NCBI GenBank assembly: GCA_030441535.1
Contig: JAUJFZ010000004.1
Span: 291,804 to 355,803 of the forward strand
DNA: 64,000 nucleotides
DNA from: Betaproteobacteria bacterium LSUCC0117
GTDB taxonomy: Bacteria > Pseudomonadota > Gammaproteobacteria > Burkholderiales > Burkholderiaceae_C
Direction of reading: 5' to 3'
The translations under genes were made by a program, and so were the position numbers. This document shows positions 50,001-59,194 of the stretch, in pieces. Below the pieces are notes generated by a model that did no database searches, had not been told where the DNA came from, and saw only the letters and a list, made by a program, of their open reading frames with translations. Each line of letters opens with the position of its first letter. Within the stretch, counting starts at the first letter, position 1.

Positions 50001-51917
50001 TTGAACAATTCTTGGTTCTCAAAAGTTGCTGTCTGGATGGTGATCGCCATGGTGCTCTTCACCGTCTTTAAACAGTTCGAAGGTCGCACAGCAGCCGGTG
50101 TGGGCAACGTTGGCTATTCAGAGTTCATCCAAGAGGTACAAGCCCGCCGCATCAGGTCAGCGACGATTTCAGAAGGTGCCAACGGTACAGAAATCATCGC
50201 GATCACCAATGACGATCGCCGCATCAGAACCACTGCAACCTACCTCGACCGCGGGTTGGTTGGCGATCTGCTGGCCAATAACGTCAAGTTTGATGTGAAG
50301 CCCCGAGAAGAGAGCTCTTTCCTCATGACCCTTTTGGTCAGCTGGGGACCGATGTTGCTCTTGATTGGGGTTTGGATTTATTTCATGCGCCAAATGCAAG
50401 GTGGCGGTAAAGGCGGTGCCTTTAGCTTTGGTAAGAGCAAAGCGCGCATGATGGACGAGAACAACAACACAGTGACCTTTGCCGATGTAGCCGGGTGCGA
50501 CGAGGCGAAAGAAGAGGTTCGCGAGGTTGTTGACTTCTTGCGTGATCCACAGCGATTCCAAAAGCTTGGAGGCAGAATTCCGCGTGGATTGTTGCTGGTA
50601 GGCCCTCCGGGTACCGGTAAGACCTTGCTGGCGAAGAGTATCGCTGGCGAAGCTAAAGTGCCATTTTTCAGTATTTCCGGCTCAGATTTCGTCGAGATGT
50701 TTGTGGGCGTGGGCGCCGCCCGTGTTCGCGACATGTTTGAGAATGCAAAGAAGAATGCACCGTGCATCATCTTTGTGGACGAGATTGACGCCGTTGGCCG
50801 TCAGCGTGGCGCTGGCTTGGGTGGCGGAAACGACGAGCGCGAGCAAACACTCAACCAGATGTTGGTGGAGATGGATGGTTTCGAGACCAACCTAGGCGTG
50901 ATCGTGGTGGCAGCCACCAACCGCCCAGATATTTTGGATGCCGCGCTGTTGCGTCCCGGGCGCTTTGACCGCCAGGTTTACGTGACCCTGCCCGATATCC
51001 GTGGTCGCGAGCAGATCCTCAATGTGCACATGCGCAAGATTCCGCTTGGTACGGACGTGAACGCTTCTGTGATTGCACGCGGCACGCCCGGCATGTCCGG
51101 CGCCGACTTGGCCAACCTGTGTAACGAAGCGGCTTTGATGGCCGCACGACGTAATGGCCGTCTGGTCGAGATGGAAGATTTTGAGCGCGCGAAAGACAAG
51201 ATCTTCATGGGCCCCGAGCGTAAGAGCATGGTGATGCCCGAGGACGAGCGTCGTAACACGGCTTACCACGAGTCAGGGCACGCGTTGATCGGCAAGCTGT
51301 TGCCCAAGTGTGACCCCGTCCACAAGGTGACCATCATCCCCCGTGGTCGCGCGCTGGGCGTGACCATGAGCTTGCCCGAGAACGACCGCTACAGTTTCGA
51401 CCGCGAGTACATGCTGAACCAAATTGCGATGCTGTTTGGTGGCCGCATTGCCGAAGAGGTCTTCATGAACCAGATGACGACGGGTGCCAGCAATGACTTC
51501 GAGCGTGCGACGCAAATTGCACGTGATATGGTGATGCGCTACGGCATGTCGGACGCGCTGGGCCCCATGGTTTATGCCGAGAATGAGGGCGAAGTTTTCT
51601 TAGGACGGTCTGTTACTAAGACGACCAACATCAGTGAACAAACGATGCAGGCTGTCGACGCAGAGGTTCGTCGCATCATTGACACGCAGTACCGACTGGC
51701 GCGTGACCTGATCGAGAAGCACAGCGAGCAAATGCACGCAATGGCTAAAGCACTGCTTGACTGGGAAACCATTGATGCTGACCAGATCAATGACATCATG
51801 GCGGGTAACCCACCGCGCGCGCCCAAGGACAACACCAAACCCTCACAGGGACCCGACAGCGGTTCGACTGGTGGCACACCGGCCGTAACGCCTGACCCAA
51901 AGCCAAGTGCTGCGTGA
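50001..51917 (+). CDS. ftsH: ATP-dependent zinc metalloprotease FtsH
   Basis: This membrane-anchored AAA+ protease degrades misfolded membrane proteins and regulators. The 638-residue protein has two N-terminal helices (about 7-25 and 104-122) flanking a periplasmic domain, Walker A GPPGTGKT (201-208), Walker B with IIFVDEID (about 256-263), the SRH arginines, and the zinc site HESGH (423-427). The TTG start is preceded by GGAG 7 bases upstream and is in the correct place relative to the first helix. A Pro/Thr-rich tail ends the protein. A bidirectional-looking intrinsic terminator follows immediately. Confidence 0.97.
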   Translation: MNNSWFSKVAVWMVIAMVLFTVFKQFEGRTAAGVGNVGYSEFIQEVQARRIRSATISEGANGTEIIAITNDDRRIRTTATYLDRGLVGDLLANNVKFDVKPREESSFLMTLLVSWGPMLLLIGVWIYFMRQMQGGGKGGAFSFGKSKARMMDENNNTVTFADVAGCDEAKEEVREVVDFLRDPQRFQKLGGRIPRGLLLVGPPGTGKTLLAKSIAGEAKVPFFSISGSDFVEMFVGVGAARVRDMFENAKKNAPCIIFVDEIDAVGRQRGAGLGGGNDEREQTLNQMLVEMDGFETNLGVIVVAATNRPDILDAALLRPGRFDRQVYVTLPDIRGREQILNVHMRKIPLGTDVNASVIARGTPGMSGADLANLCNEAALMAARRNGRLVEMEDFERAKDKIFMGPERKSMVMPEDERRNTAYHESGHALIGKLLPKCDPVHKVTIIPRGRALGVTMSLPENDRYSFDREYMLNQIAMLFGGRIAEEVFMNQMTTGASNDFERATQIARDMVMRYGMSDALGPMVYAENEGEVFLGRSVTKTTNISEQTMQAVDAEVRRIIDTQYRLARDLIEKHSEQMHAMAKALLDWETIDADQINDIMAGNPPRAPKDNTKPSQGPDSGSTGGTPAVTPDPKPSAA

Positions 51918-51930
51918 AGGTTAAACTTCT

Positions 51931-51958
51931 AAAAAACCGGGCTTGTCCCGGTTTTTTT
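51931..51958. terminator. intrinsic terminator after ftsH
   Basis: AAAAAACCGGG (51931-51941) pairs with CCCGGTTTTTT (51947-51957) around a CTTGT loop, with a T-run on the (+) strand and an A-run before the stem. It lies 13 bases after the ftsH stop and before folP, so folP and glmM may depend on read-through or a separate promoter. Confidence 0.9.
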
Positions 51959-51980
51959 AATTCCGCACAAAGGATCACAA

Positions 51981-52841
51981 GTGACGCCTCCTGAAGCGAT
52001 GCACTGGCAAACGAGTCGGTTTCAAATCGACTTGTCTGAGCCCAAGGTTATGGCGATCGTCAACCTGACCCCAGACTCTTTTTCTGACGGGGGCGTGTCG
52101 GACGCCCGGGCTGGGATTCAGCGTGCTGCCGAGGCGCTTGAGGCCGGCGCTGATATGCTCGATTTGGGCGCAGAGTCCACTCGCCCCGGTGCGATACCAC
52201 TGAGTGAATCAGACGAGTTAGCTCGATTGCTACCTGTGCTTAAAGCGGCGGTTGCATGGCAGGTACCGATTTCAGTCGACACCTACAAACCGGGCGTAAT
52301 GCGAGCGGCATTAGACGCGGGTGCCGACATCATCAACGACGTATGGGCCCTGCGCTGGCGGGATTCCTCCGGTTTGAGCGGCGAGACCATTGTGTCTGCG
52401 CACCCCAATTGCGGTGTTTGTTTGATGCACATGCATGGCGAGCCGCTCACCATGCAGGTCAATCCGATGAGTGAGCCGCCAGCGGCGATGCCTGCGGCTG
52501 TGGCCAGCTTTTTGATGGCTAGGACGGAGGCGTTGTTATTGCGGGGGGTAGCAGGTGAGCGCATCGTAGTGGACCCCGGTATTGGTTTTGGCAAGACAGT
52601 GGCGCAAAACTACGCATTGCTACCCGGACAGCAGGCACTTCGCGCGTTGGGTTTCCCTGTATTGGCTGGCTGGTCCCGGAAATCAGCGCTCGGCGCTGTA
52701 ACAGGACGTGCCGTCGATGAACGTCTGAGTGCCAGCGTCGCGGCCTCAACTATCGCATTAACACACGGGGCAAACGTGTTGCGGGTACACGATGTTGCCG
52801 CCACCCGCGACGCTGTAAGGGTGTGGTTGGCTAGCCAGTGA
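51981..52841 (+). CDS. folP: dihydropteroate synthase
   Basis: The enzyme condenses p-aminobenzoate with dihydropterin pyrophosphate in folate synthesis and is the sulfonamide target. The 286-residue TIM barrel shows VNLTPDSFSDGG (about 29-40), LGAESTRPGA (about 62-71), the VDTYKPGVM strand, and DPGIGFGKT (about 198-206). AAAGGA precedes the GTG start at 51981. The glmM gene follows after 34 bases; the ftsH-folP-glmM order is conserved in beta- and gammaproteobacteria. Confidence 0.96.
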   Translation: MTPPEAMHWQTSRFQIDLSEPKVMAIVNLTPDSFSDGGVSDARAGIQRAAEALEAGADMLDLGAESTRPGAIPLSESDELARLLPVLKAAVAWQVPISVDTYKPGVMRAALDAGADIINDVWALRWRDSSGLSGETIVSAHPNCGVCLMHMHGEPLTMQVNPMSEPPAAMPAAVASFLMARTEALLLRGVAGERIVVDPGIGFGKTVAQNYALLPGQQALRALGFPVLAGWSRKSALGAVTGRAVDERLSASVAASTIALTHGANVLRVHDVAATRDAVRVWLASQ

Positions 52842-52875
52842 TAATAAACACCTTTCATTACCGAACACTGATTAC

Positions 52876-54204
52876 ATGAGCCGACAGTACTTTGGAACCG
52901 ATGGCATTCGCGGTCGCGTAGGGCAGGCGCCGATTACCCCTGATTTCGTGCTCAAACTGGCACATGCGGTTGGACGTGTCCTGAAGGCGGCTGAGCCCTC
53001 AGCACAGGTCTTGATCGGTAAGGACACCCGTATTTCAGGGTATATGCTTGAGAGCGCCATGGAGTCGGGCTTCAACTCAGCAGGCGTCGATGTGTTGCTG
53101 CTTGGGCCAATTCCCACGCCCGCGGTGGCTTACCTGACCCGCGCCCAGCGTGCAAGTTTGGGCGTCGTAATCAGTGCGAGCCACAACCCCTTTGAAGACA
53201 ACGGCATCAAATTTTTTAGTGCACAGGGCACCAAACTTCCGGACGCATGGGAGCTGGCGGTTGAGGCTGCATTGCGCGAGGATCCCGTTTGGGCGGACGC
53301 GGCTAATTTAGGCAAGAGCCGCCGTCTTGATGATGCAGCGGGTCGGTACATTGAGTTTTGTAAGAGCACCTTCGATAAAACACTCAGTCTCAAAGGATTG
53401 AAAGTGGTAGTCGACGGTGCGCATGGCGCGGCGTATCACATCGCACCGCGTGTTTTTCATGAGCTTGGGGCTGAAGTCATCCCCATCGGGTGCGCGCCTG
53501 ACGGCCTGAATATCAATCGCGGTGTGGGCGCCACCCATCCCAAGGCGCTTGTGAATGCAGTGCTCAATCACGAGGCTGATTTGGGTATCGCCCTCGATGG
53601 CGACGCGGACCGACTGCAACTGGTCGATCGTTCTGGACGACTCTATAACGGTGATGAGTTGCTCTACGTGATGGCTATGGACCGACTGCAACAAGGTGAT
53701 GCAGTCCCGGGTGTCGTTGGCACGCTGATGACCAACATGGCCGTCGAGTTGGCGCTGAAATCCAAAGGAGTCCCAATGGTACGCGCCAAGGTAGGCGATC
53801 GCTACGTACTGGAGCAGCTTGAGGCCCACCAATGGCTGCTCGGTGGGGAGGGCTCGGGTCATCTGTTGGCACTCGATAAGCACACGACGGGGGATGGTCT
53901 CATCAGCGCGTTACAGGTCTTGCAAGCCATGATGCGTCGCGGTCAGTCATTGGCTGAACTGTTGACTGATGTGACCCTGTTCCCGCAGACATTGCTTAAT
54001 GTGCGGTTGACCCCTGAACAGGCTCAGTGGTCGAGCAATGACGCACTGAAGGCCGGTATTGCAGCGGTAGAGCAGCGCTTGGGGGACACTGGCCGAGTGC
54101 TGATTCGCGCAAGTGGCACCGAGCCCGTTTTGCGGATCATGGTGGAGGCTGCTGATGCAGCGCAGGCTGCAGCGATGGCCGAAGAGCTCGCGGCATTGCT
54201 GTGA
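52876..54204 (+). CDS. glmM: phosphoglucosamine mutase
   Basis: The enzyme converts glucosamine-6-phosphate to glucosamine-1-phosphate for UDP-GlcNAc and peptidoglycan synthesis. At 442 residues it is full length. The phosphoserine is Ser102 in ISASHNPF. The metal loop is LDGDADRLQ (about 239-247), the sugar loop GEGSGH (about 323-328) and the phosphate loop RASGTEPVLRIM near residues 412-423. GlmM is followed almost directly by the GNAT gene, whose start is 4 bases after the stop, suggesting one transcript. Confidence 0.96.
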   Translation: MSRQYFGTDGIRGRVGQAPITPDFVLKLAHAVGRVLKAAEPSAQVLIGKDTRISGYMLESAMESGFNSAGVDVLLLGPIPTPAVAYLTRAQRASLGVVISASHNPFEDNGIKFFSAQGTKLPDAWELAVEAALREDPVWADAANLGKSRRLDDAAGRYIEFCKSTFDKTLSLKGLKVVVDGAHGAAYHIAPRVFHELGAEVIPIGCAPDGLNINRGVGATHPKALVNAVLNHEADLGIALDGDADRLQLVDRSGRLYNGDELLYVMAMDRLQQGDAVPGVVGTLMTNMAVELALKSKGVPMVRAKVGDRYVLEQLEAHQWLLGGEGSGHLLALDKHTTGDGLISALQVLQAMMRRGQSLAELLTDVTLFPQTLLNVRLTPEQAQWSSNDALKAGIAAVEQRLGDTGRVLIRASGTEPVLRIMVEAADAAQAAAMAEELAALL

Positions 54205-54208
54205 CCGC

Positions 54209-54709
54209 ATGACGACCATGACAGCCCCCATCACAATCGTTACCGCCGATTTATCAAAACCCACCCACGCTCAGGCGTGGTTGGCGATGTTGGATGCCTA
54301 TGCATCTGATCCAGCAGGCGGCGGGGAGGGCTTATCTGCGTTCGCCAAGGCGCACCTAATCGAGGCTATCCAAGCACGTCCCACCGTTTACAGCGTGCTT
54401 GCATTTGACTGCGATAAACCCGTAGGAATTGTCAATGCGATTGAGGGTTTCTCTACCTTTGCTTGCAAGCCATTGGTCAACATCCATGATGTTGCCGTGA
54501 TCGCTGATTACCGGGGACGGGGCATCGCCGGCCTCATGCTGGTGTATGCTGAGACGATTGCGCGGAGTCGGGGGGCCTGCAAATTAACCCTAGAGGTATT
54601 GTCTGGCAATGCGTCTGCGATCAGCGCCTACCAGCGTCTGGGTTTCGAAGCTTATCAACTCGACCCAAAACTTGGCGATGCACGATTTATGCAGCGGTGG
54701 CTGGACTAG
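54209..54709 (+). CDS. GNAT family N-acetyltransferase
   Basis: The 166-residue protein has the acetyl-CoA-binding GNAT core: VNIHDVAVIADYRGRGIAGLML (about 90-111) contains the R/Q-x-x-G-x-G/A motif A, followed by LEVLSGNASAISAYQRLGF (motif B region). The start is set at ATG 54209; another ATG three codons later is possible, and an earlier open frame lies inside glmM and is rejected. The substrate could be a small amine, amino acid or protein N terminus. It overlaps the stop of the convergent oxygenase gene by four bases. Confidence 0.85.
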   Translation: MTTMTAPITIVTADLSKPTHAQAWLAMLDAYASDPAGGGEGLSAFAKAHLIEAIQARPTVYSVLAFDCDKPVGIVNAIEGFSTFACKPLVNIHDVAVIADYRGRGIAGLMLVYAETIARSRGACKLTLEVLSGNASAISAYQRLGFEAYQLDPKLGDARFMQRWLD

Positions 54710-55404
54710 CTGCGTGCGTAGGGCTGTATCTGGTTCGTACCGGTATCGGAGTGGATACTGGCGTTGAAGGAAACGATGATCCGGTCCTGTTCTCCCGCGT
54801 AGGGCATCGCCTGGTGGGGTAACCACGACGGGAATATAACCAGCTGGCCCGGTATGGGCTCAATGTCAATATGGGCCTGCTGCATGTAGGCATTACCAAA
54901 GTCCATATGCGCGCCACCCAATCGATTGAAATGGGGACCATAAAACCGCGTGATGCCATTCTGCAATCCAAACGCAGGGTGACTTTCTCTCGCTGGCAGT
55001 GGATCGACTTGCACGCAATACACGCCTGACCACGAACAGTTTCCATGCGTGTGCACGTCATGGTGAACGCCGCCGTTGGCAATTTGGAACCAAATTCCCT
55101 CAATGCCAATTCGCATACCCGGTGCCGCGGTTGGCCAGGCGCCTTGGTTGGCGAGCACCACGGTCTGGCGTAATCCATCAACGATGAACCGAACCAATGA
55201 CAGCCATTCAGGAATTTGGATTCGATTCAATAAATTGTCAGCACTGGCGTAAAACAAAGCGCCTGCCTTGGCGTTGGGATCGGTCGCGCGCATGCCGGAG
55301 AAAGCCCTCGCAAGCAGCGCATTGGCGTCGGCTGCCTCAGCCCATTGGTGCACGCCAATCGGTGTGGCCCAAAGCGGGTGGAGCGGGTCGGCTGGCAGGG
55401 TCAT
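54706..55404 (-). CDS. 2OG-Fe(II) oxygenase superfamily protein (TIGR02466-like)
   Basis: The 232-residue protein has a double-stranded beta-helix oxygenase core. The HHDVHTHGNCSWSG stretch (about 117-130) holds the first iron histidine and acidic ligand region. GQLVIFPSWLPHQAMPY (about 185-201) holds the second iron His, and RIIVSFNAS (about 207-215) has the 2-oxoglutarate-binding arginine. This pattern agrees with the uncharacterised TIGR02466 family. It is 21 bases after the mocA-like gene at the end of the cox operon on the same strand, so co-expression with CO dehydrogenase maturation genes is possible, although the family is also found in unrelated contexts. Confidence 0.78.
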   Translation of the reverse strand: MTLPADPLHPLWATPIGVHQWAEAADANALLARAFSGMRATDPNAKAGALFYASADNLLNRIQIPEWLSLVRFIVDGLRQTVVLANQGAWPTAAPGMRIGIEGIWFQIANGGVHHDVHTHGNCSWSGVYCVQVDPLPARESHPAFGLQNGITRFYGPHFNRLGGAHMDFGNAYMQQAHIDIEPIPGQLVIFPSWLPHQAMPYAGEQDRIIVSFNASIHSDTGTNQIQPYARS

Positions 55405-55425
55405 CGGATGCGGTCTCAGGCGGCC

Positions 55426-56106
55426 TTATGCGGCCGGTGTGTGGGCTGCTGGCCAACGGAGCTGATGCCCTGTGGTTGCATGCAGATTTTCTATATCTGA
55501 CTCGCTGTCGATATCAATGATGTACCGTTTGTTGTCGTTTGCCCAACGGTAGACCTGCGCGGGATGTTCTGCCTGCCACTGCTTGCAGCCGACGTTGGCG
55601 TCACCCGACAATATTTGTTGTTTGACATCATCACTGAACATAACCGGGTTGCCGATTTGCGTGCCGACAATCGGCTGCACGACATGGCTATTCTCGGGCC
55701 GCTTCTTGTAGGCGCCAATGAGGGCGGTGATGTCTTGGGCGTTGATGAGCGGTTGGTCTGCCAAGGCCACTACTACCGCATCTAGCTTACCCGTTAACGC
55801 GCCAAGGCCCAGCCGTAACGAGCTCACTTGCCCACGTTCAGGCTCGGCGTTTCTCACAATGGTCACAGGAAAATCTTGTAACAAGGGTTCGATGTCATCG
55901 GCGTAGTGACCGAGGACCACCACCACCTCATCCACCCCCGCGCCAGATAGTGCGATGAGTTGCCGTCGAATGAGCGGGACGCCCCCCAACTCAAGCAGGC
56001 ATTTGGGACGCGAGCCGATGCGTGCGCCTTGACCCGCCGCCAGTAATATCGAACCGACCACCACGCGGCTATAGAGCCCACCCCCGCCTTTTAGTATGCA
56101 GCCCAT
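55426..56106 (-). CDS. mocA: MobA-like nucleotidyltransferase (molybdenum cofactor cytidylyltransferase)
   Basis: The enzyme would attach CMP to molybdopterin to give the MCD cofactor used by CO dehydrogenase and related enzymes. The 226-residue protein has the nucleotide-binding signature LLAAGQGARIGSRPKCLLEL (about 21-40), followed by VVVVLGHYAD and LADQPLI (about 126-132). The ATG at 56106 has GGAGA about 8 bases upstream; longer frames run through the XdhC gene and are rejected. It follows the xdhC gene by 4 bases in the cox operon. All three large molybdoenzymes in this window would need MCD, so the gene may serve more than CO dehydrogenase. Confidence 0.85.
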   Translation of the reverse strand: MGCILKGGGGLYSRVVVGSILLAAGQGARIGSRPKCLLELGGVPLIRRQLIALSGAGVDEVVVVLGHYADDIEPLLQDFPVTIVRNAEPERGQVSSLRLGLGALTGKLDAVVVALADQPLINAQDITALIGAYKKRPENSHVVQPIVGTQIGNPVMFSDDVKQQILSGDANVGCKQWQAEHPAQVYRWANDNKRYIIDIDSESDIENLHATTGHQLRWPAAHTPAA

Positions 56107-56110
56107 CGCG

Positions 56111-57034
56111 TCAATCTCCGCAGCATGAACGGTTGAGCGCCTGTTCCATGGCACTGATGAGTGAACCGCTGGCTTTCGTTGTCGGCGCTGCTGTTGTTTG
56201 GGTGGGGGTAGGGGGTGCTTGCAAGCGACTGCTTTTTGAATCCAGGCGACTGCGCTGCGTCGCAACGACGTTGGTGAGTACCGATAGTGCGATCTCTGCG
56301 GGCGTTTGCGCACCGATTGGCACACCTGCTGGTGCAATGATCGCATCAATGGCATCTGGCGCTGCGCCAGCGCTGCGCAAGCTTTCTTTTAAGACAGTGG
56401 CCTTTTTGGCGCTGGCAACGAACCAAACCGCGTGCGTGTTTAGGGCCAGGGCCGCTTTGAGCCCCTGTAGGTCCCGCCGTCCTTGCGTCGCGACGACAAC
56501 ATCAGTTGGCGTGTCGACCAATGCCGCCAGCGAGGCGGGGTCGTCGCTGGTCAATACACGCGAAGCATCGGGGAAGGCCGTTGCCGTGGTGTCTTGGGCA
56601 ATGACCGTCACTTGGAGCCCAACGCGGGGTGCCAATTGGGCTAACGCTTTAGCGACCGCTGAGTCACCAATGATGGTTAGCTGTGCAGCAGGGACCATTG
56701 GCTCGATGAATAACTCCAGGGTACCGCCCGAATGACAGGCCATTCCGAACTCAAGGACGTCATTGAGTTGTTGCATGGTGGTCTCGGTCGCCGGTGAGAT
56801 CCGGATGTTACGCGGCTGCCCGTCTGCCAACGCGTCACGCACGGTCTTGATAACGGTGGGCTGGGCACAGCCACCACCGATCCACCCGTGGATTCTGCCG
56901 TCTGCGGTGACAACGGCCTTGTCGCCCGCTTTTGCTGAGCTGGGCGGTTGGGTTCGAAGCACCGTTACCAGCGCAAAGGGCTGTTGCGCACGGCTCAACC
57001 GCTGCGCCTCATCGATCCAATCAAAACGTTGCAT
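56111..57034 (-). CDS. coxF: XdhC/CoxF family molybdoenzyme maturation protein
   Basis: XdhC-type proteins bind the molybdenum cofactor and protect or sulfurate it before insertion into XDH-family enzymes. The N-terminal domain shows GDKAVVTADGRIHGWIGGGC (about 36-55), the conserved cofactor-loop cysteine, and SGGTLELFIEP (about 108-118). The C-terminal Rossmann-like domain has LTIIGDSAVAKAL. From ATG 57034 (GAGG upstream) the protein has 307 residues; a TTG at 57052 is less likely. It lies between the coxE-like and mocA-like genes, which fits CO dehydrogenase maturation. It is named coxF by position. Confidence 0.85.
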   Translation of the reverse strand: MQRFDWIDEAQRLSRAQQPFALVTVLRTQPPSSAKAGDKAVVTADGRIHGWIGGGCAQPTVIKTVRDALADGQPRNIRISPATETTMQQLNDVLEFGMACHSGGTLELFIEPMVPAAQLTIIGDSAVAKALAQLAPRVGLQVTVIAQDTTATAFPDASRVLTSDDPASLAALVDTPTDVVVATQGRRDLQGLKAALALNTHAVWFVASAKKATVLKESLRSAGAAPDAIDAIIAPAGVPIGAQTPAEIALSVLTNVVATQRSRLDSKSSRLQAPPTPTQTTAAPTTKASGSLISAMEQALNRSCCGD

Positions 57035-57064
57035 GGTCAGTGCCTCTATCAAGTTAAGGTCAGC

Positions 57065-58231
57065 TTAGCGCAAGACGCGCTTTGCCTGAATCAGGTCATG
57101 TAAATTGGCCAATGGCAGGGTGCGGTCAAGTTGTTTTTTGGCGTGTTGCATGGCGTTTGAAAACGCAGCCTGGTGCGTCGGGTGAAACCAGCTCACACGC
57201 GCACCGCGTGCCCGCACCGCCGCGAGAGCCTCAGCCAGTCGTTCGGGCGGTTCGGTATCAAAACCATCCGAGAAAACCCAAACCCGAGAGCGCGAAGAGA
57301 GTTGCGCGCGGGCATGCTGCCGGCTGAATGCTAACAGGCTTTCCGCGATGCGGGTACCAGCGCCGAAGCCCGCCGTTACGGCGTTAATTTTCTCCTGCAC
57401 GGCCGCAGAGTCTCGCTGAAGCAAGCTGGTGATTTCGATGATTCTCGTGTGGAAGACAAACGCTCGTACCGGCGCTACCTGCGCAAATGCCCGCGCGACG
57501 CGAAGGTAAAAAGCCGCGTGGCTCTCCATCGAGCGACTCACATCGACCAGTATGAAAACCTGTGGTTCGCGCTCGCGCCGCCGCATCCAGACGGGCGTGA
57601 GGGGTTCGCCTCCAAAAGCAATGCTTTTGCGCATGGTTTGTCGCAAGTTGAGACGATGCCCGCCAACATCTGCTCGCCATCGCCGCGTAGGCGTGGGGCG
57701 TAGGTTCGCCATGATGCTCGTCGCTGTGTCCCGAAGGGCTGTGAGCTCTGATGGCAACCACATTTGACCGTCACGTTGCACCAGTGCCTCCGCGCGAGTC
57801 GCGCCACCTTGCGATAGGTCTGACTCACTCACAGGTGCATCAGAACGGGTAGCTTGGTCACCGGCAGATTGCGCGGCAGGTGCACCTGGTTTACTTTGAT
57901 TTGACGTGGCGTCACTACGCAGCGCTTCCACCGCTTGGCGTAGATCGCGGCGCGGCTTGGTTTGACCGTTGACTTTGACGGTTCCTCTGGTTTTGTGGGG
58001 GTGCCAGTATCGATCGAATAGGTCATCCCACTGGCGCCAATCGCGCAAGTTGTTGCATGCGATGGCGCGCCAAGCTGCGCGCACATGGCGCTCATTGAGT
58101 GGGCCCACGGCGGCCATTGCCTGGCGCATGGCCACTTGCTCAGCGGGTCCCACTTGCAAACCGTGGTCTCTAAGAAGGGCTGCGAAACCGGCCATCTGTG
58201 CCCCAGCGGGCTGAGCGGGCTGTAAGTTCAT
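57065..58231 (-). CDS. coxE: CoxE-like von Willebrand factor A domain protein
   Basis: CoxE acts with the AAA ATPase CoxD to insert the copper-sulfur part of the Mo-Cu centre of CO dehydrogenase (family knowledge from Oligotropha). The 388-residue protein has an N-terminal helical region, a charged linker and a C-terminal VWA domain with the MIDAS motif VDVSRSMES (D-x-S-x-S) and VWVFSDGFDTE. The start at 58231 lies 16 bases after the coxD stop; longer frames run through coxD and are rejected. The stop is followed by the xdhC gene after 30 bases. Confidence 0.88.
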   Translation of the reverse strand: MNLQPAQPAGAQMAGFAALLRDHGLQVGPAEQVAMRQAMAAVGPLNERHVRAAWRAIACNNLRDWRQWDDLFDRYWHPHKTRGTVKVNGQTKPRRDLRQAVEALRSDATSNQSKPGAPAAQSAGDQATRSDAPVSESDLSQGGATRAEALVQRDGQMWLPSELTALRDTATSIMANLRPTPTRRWRADVGGHRLNLRQTMRKSIAFGGEPLTPVWMRRREREPQVFILVDVSRSMESHAAFYLRVARAFAQVAPVRAFVFHTRIIEITSLLQRDSAAVQEKINAVTAGFGAGTRIAESLLAFSRQHARAQLSSRSRVWVFSDGFDTEPPERLAEALAAVRARGARVSWFHPTHQAAFSNAMQHAKKQLDRTLPLANLHDLIQAKRVLR

Positions 58232-58247
58232 GGGATCGGTTACGGCC

Positions 58248-59168
58248 TCAGGCCGTCGCGGCGGGCGCCGCCTGTTTGACCGCGACACCGTCATGGCGCT
58301 TGCCTTCACTGATCTGAAGCAAGCGCTCGGCAGACATTGCGAAGTGATCCTCTTGTGTTTTAAGCAAGCAGCCCAACGTGGCCAGCAGGGTCGCCATGTC
58401 ACTGGTCAGGGTGTGGACGTTCATGCGATGCAACGCACGTATCCAGTCGAGAGTCTCAGCAATACCGGGCGTTTTGGCCAAGTCCTCGCCGCGCAACCGT
58501 TGAACAAATTGAACCGCCTCTTCAACCAACGCCGTATCGGCGGCTGGCAGCACGGCCTTCACGATCGCCATCTCGCGGGCGAGTGTGGGGTAGTCCAGAT
58601 GGTGGTACAGGCAACGGCGCCGCAGGGCGTCGGATAGTTCTCGGGTGCCGTTGCTGGTCAGTATGACTTGAGGGATCGATATCGCTTTAATCGTGCCCAA
58701 TTCGGGGACCGTCATTTGATATTCGGCCAGTACCTCGAGGAGAAAAGCCTCGAAAGCCTCGTCTGCACGGTCGATTTCATCGATCAGCAACACACAGGGC
58801 CCTGTGACGCTGATAGCGCGCAACAACGGTCTTTCGAGCAAGAACTCCCGGCTGAATACATCGTCGGCTTTCAGCTTCGTACCGCATGTTTCTGCCGCTC
58901 GAAAACTCAACAGCTGTCGACTGTAATTCCACTCATAAGCGGCTTGAGCCAAGTCCAAGCCCTCAAAGCACTGCAACCTGACCAAGGTCGCATCCTGCGA
59001 CTTTGCCAGGGCCTGCGCCAACGCAGTTTTACCCACACCCGCATCGCCTTCCAGTAACAAAGGGCGCTGTAACTCTCCCGCCAGCCATACGGCCGTGCTA
59101 AGCTCGTTATCAGCGAGATACCCTGATGTGTACAGTTTCTCGCGAAGCAGGTCAGGGGATGCGTGCAT
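58248..59168 (-). CDS. coxD: CoxD-like MoxR family AAA+ ATPase
   Basis: This AAA+ chaperone would remodel apo-CO dehydrogenase during copper-sulfide insertion, pairing with CoxE. The 306-residue protein has Walker A GDAGVGKT (41-48), Walker B LLIDEIDRADEAF (about 108-120), sensor ILTSNGTRELSDAL (about 149-162) and a C-terminal lid. The ATG at 59168 gives a MHASPDLLREKL start; a longer frame overlapping coxG is less likely. The order L-G-D-E-F differs slightly from Oligotropha (L-D-E-F-G). The MoxR-VWA pair next to a CoxL is diagnostic for cox clusters. Confidence 0.9.
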   Translation of the reverse strand: MHASPDLLREKLYTSGYLADNELSTAVWLAGELQRPLLLEGDAGVGKTALAQALAKSQDATLVRLQCFEGLDLAQAAYEWNYSRQLLSFRAAETCGTKLKADDVFSREFLLERPLLRAISVTGPCVLLIDEIDRADEAFEAFLLEVLAEYQMTVPELGTIKAISIPQVILTSNGTRELSDALRRRCLYHHLDYPTLAREMAIVKAVLPAADTALVEEAVQFVQRLRGEDLAKTPGIAETLDWIRALHRMNVHTLTSDMATLLATLGCLLKTQEDHFAMSAERLLQISEGKRHDGVAVKQAAPAATA

Positions 59169-59194
59169 GGGTTCGTTTGCGCAGTGCCTCAAAT

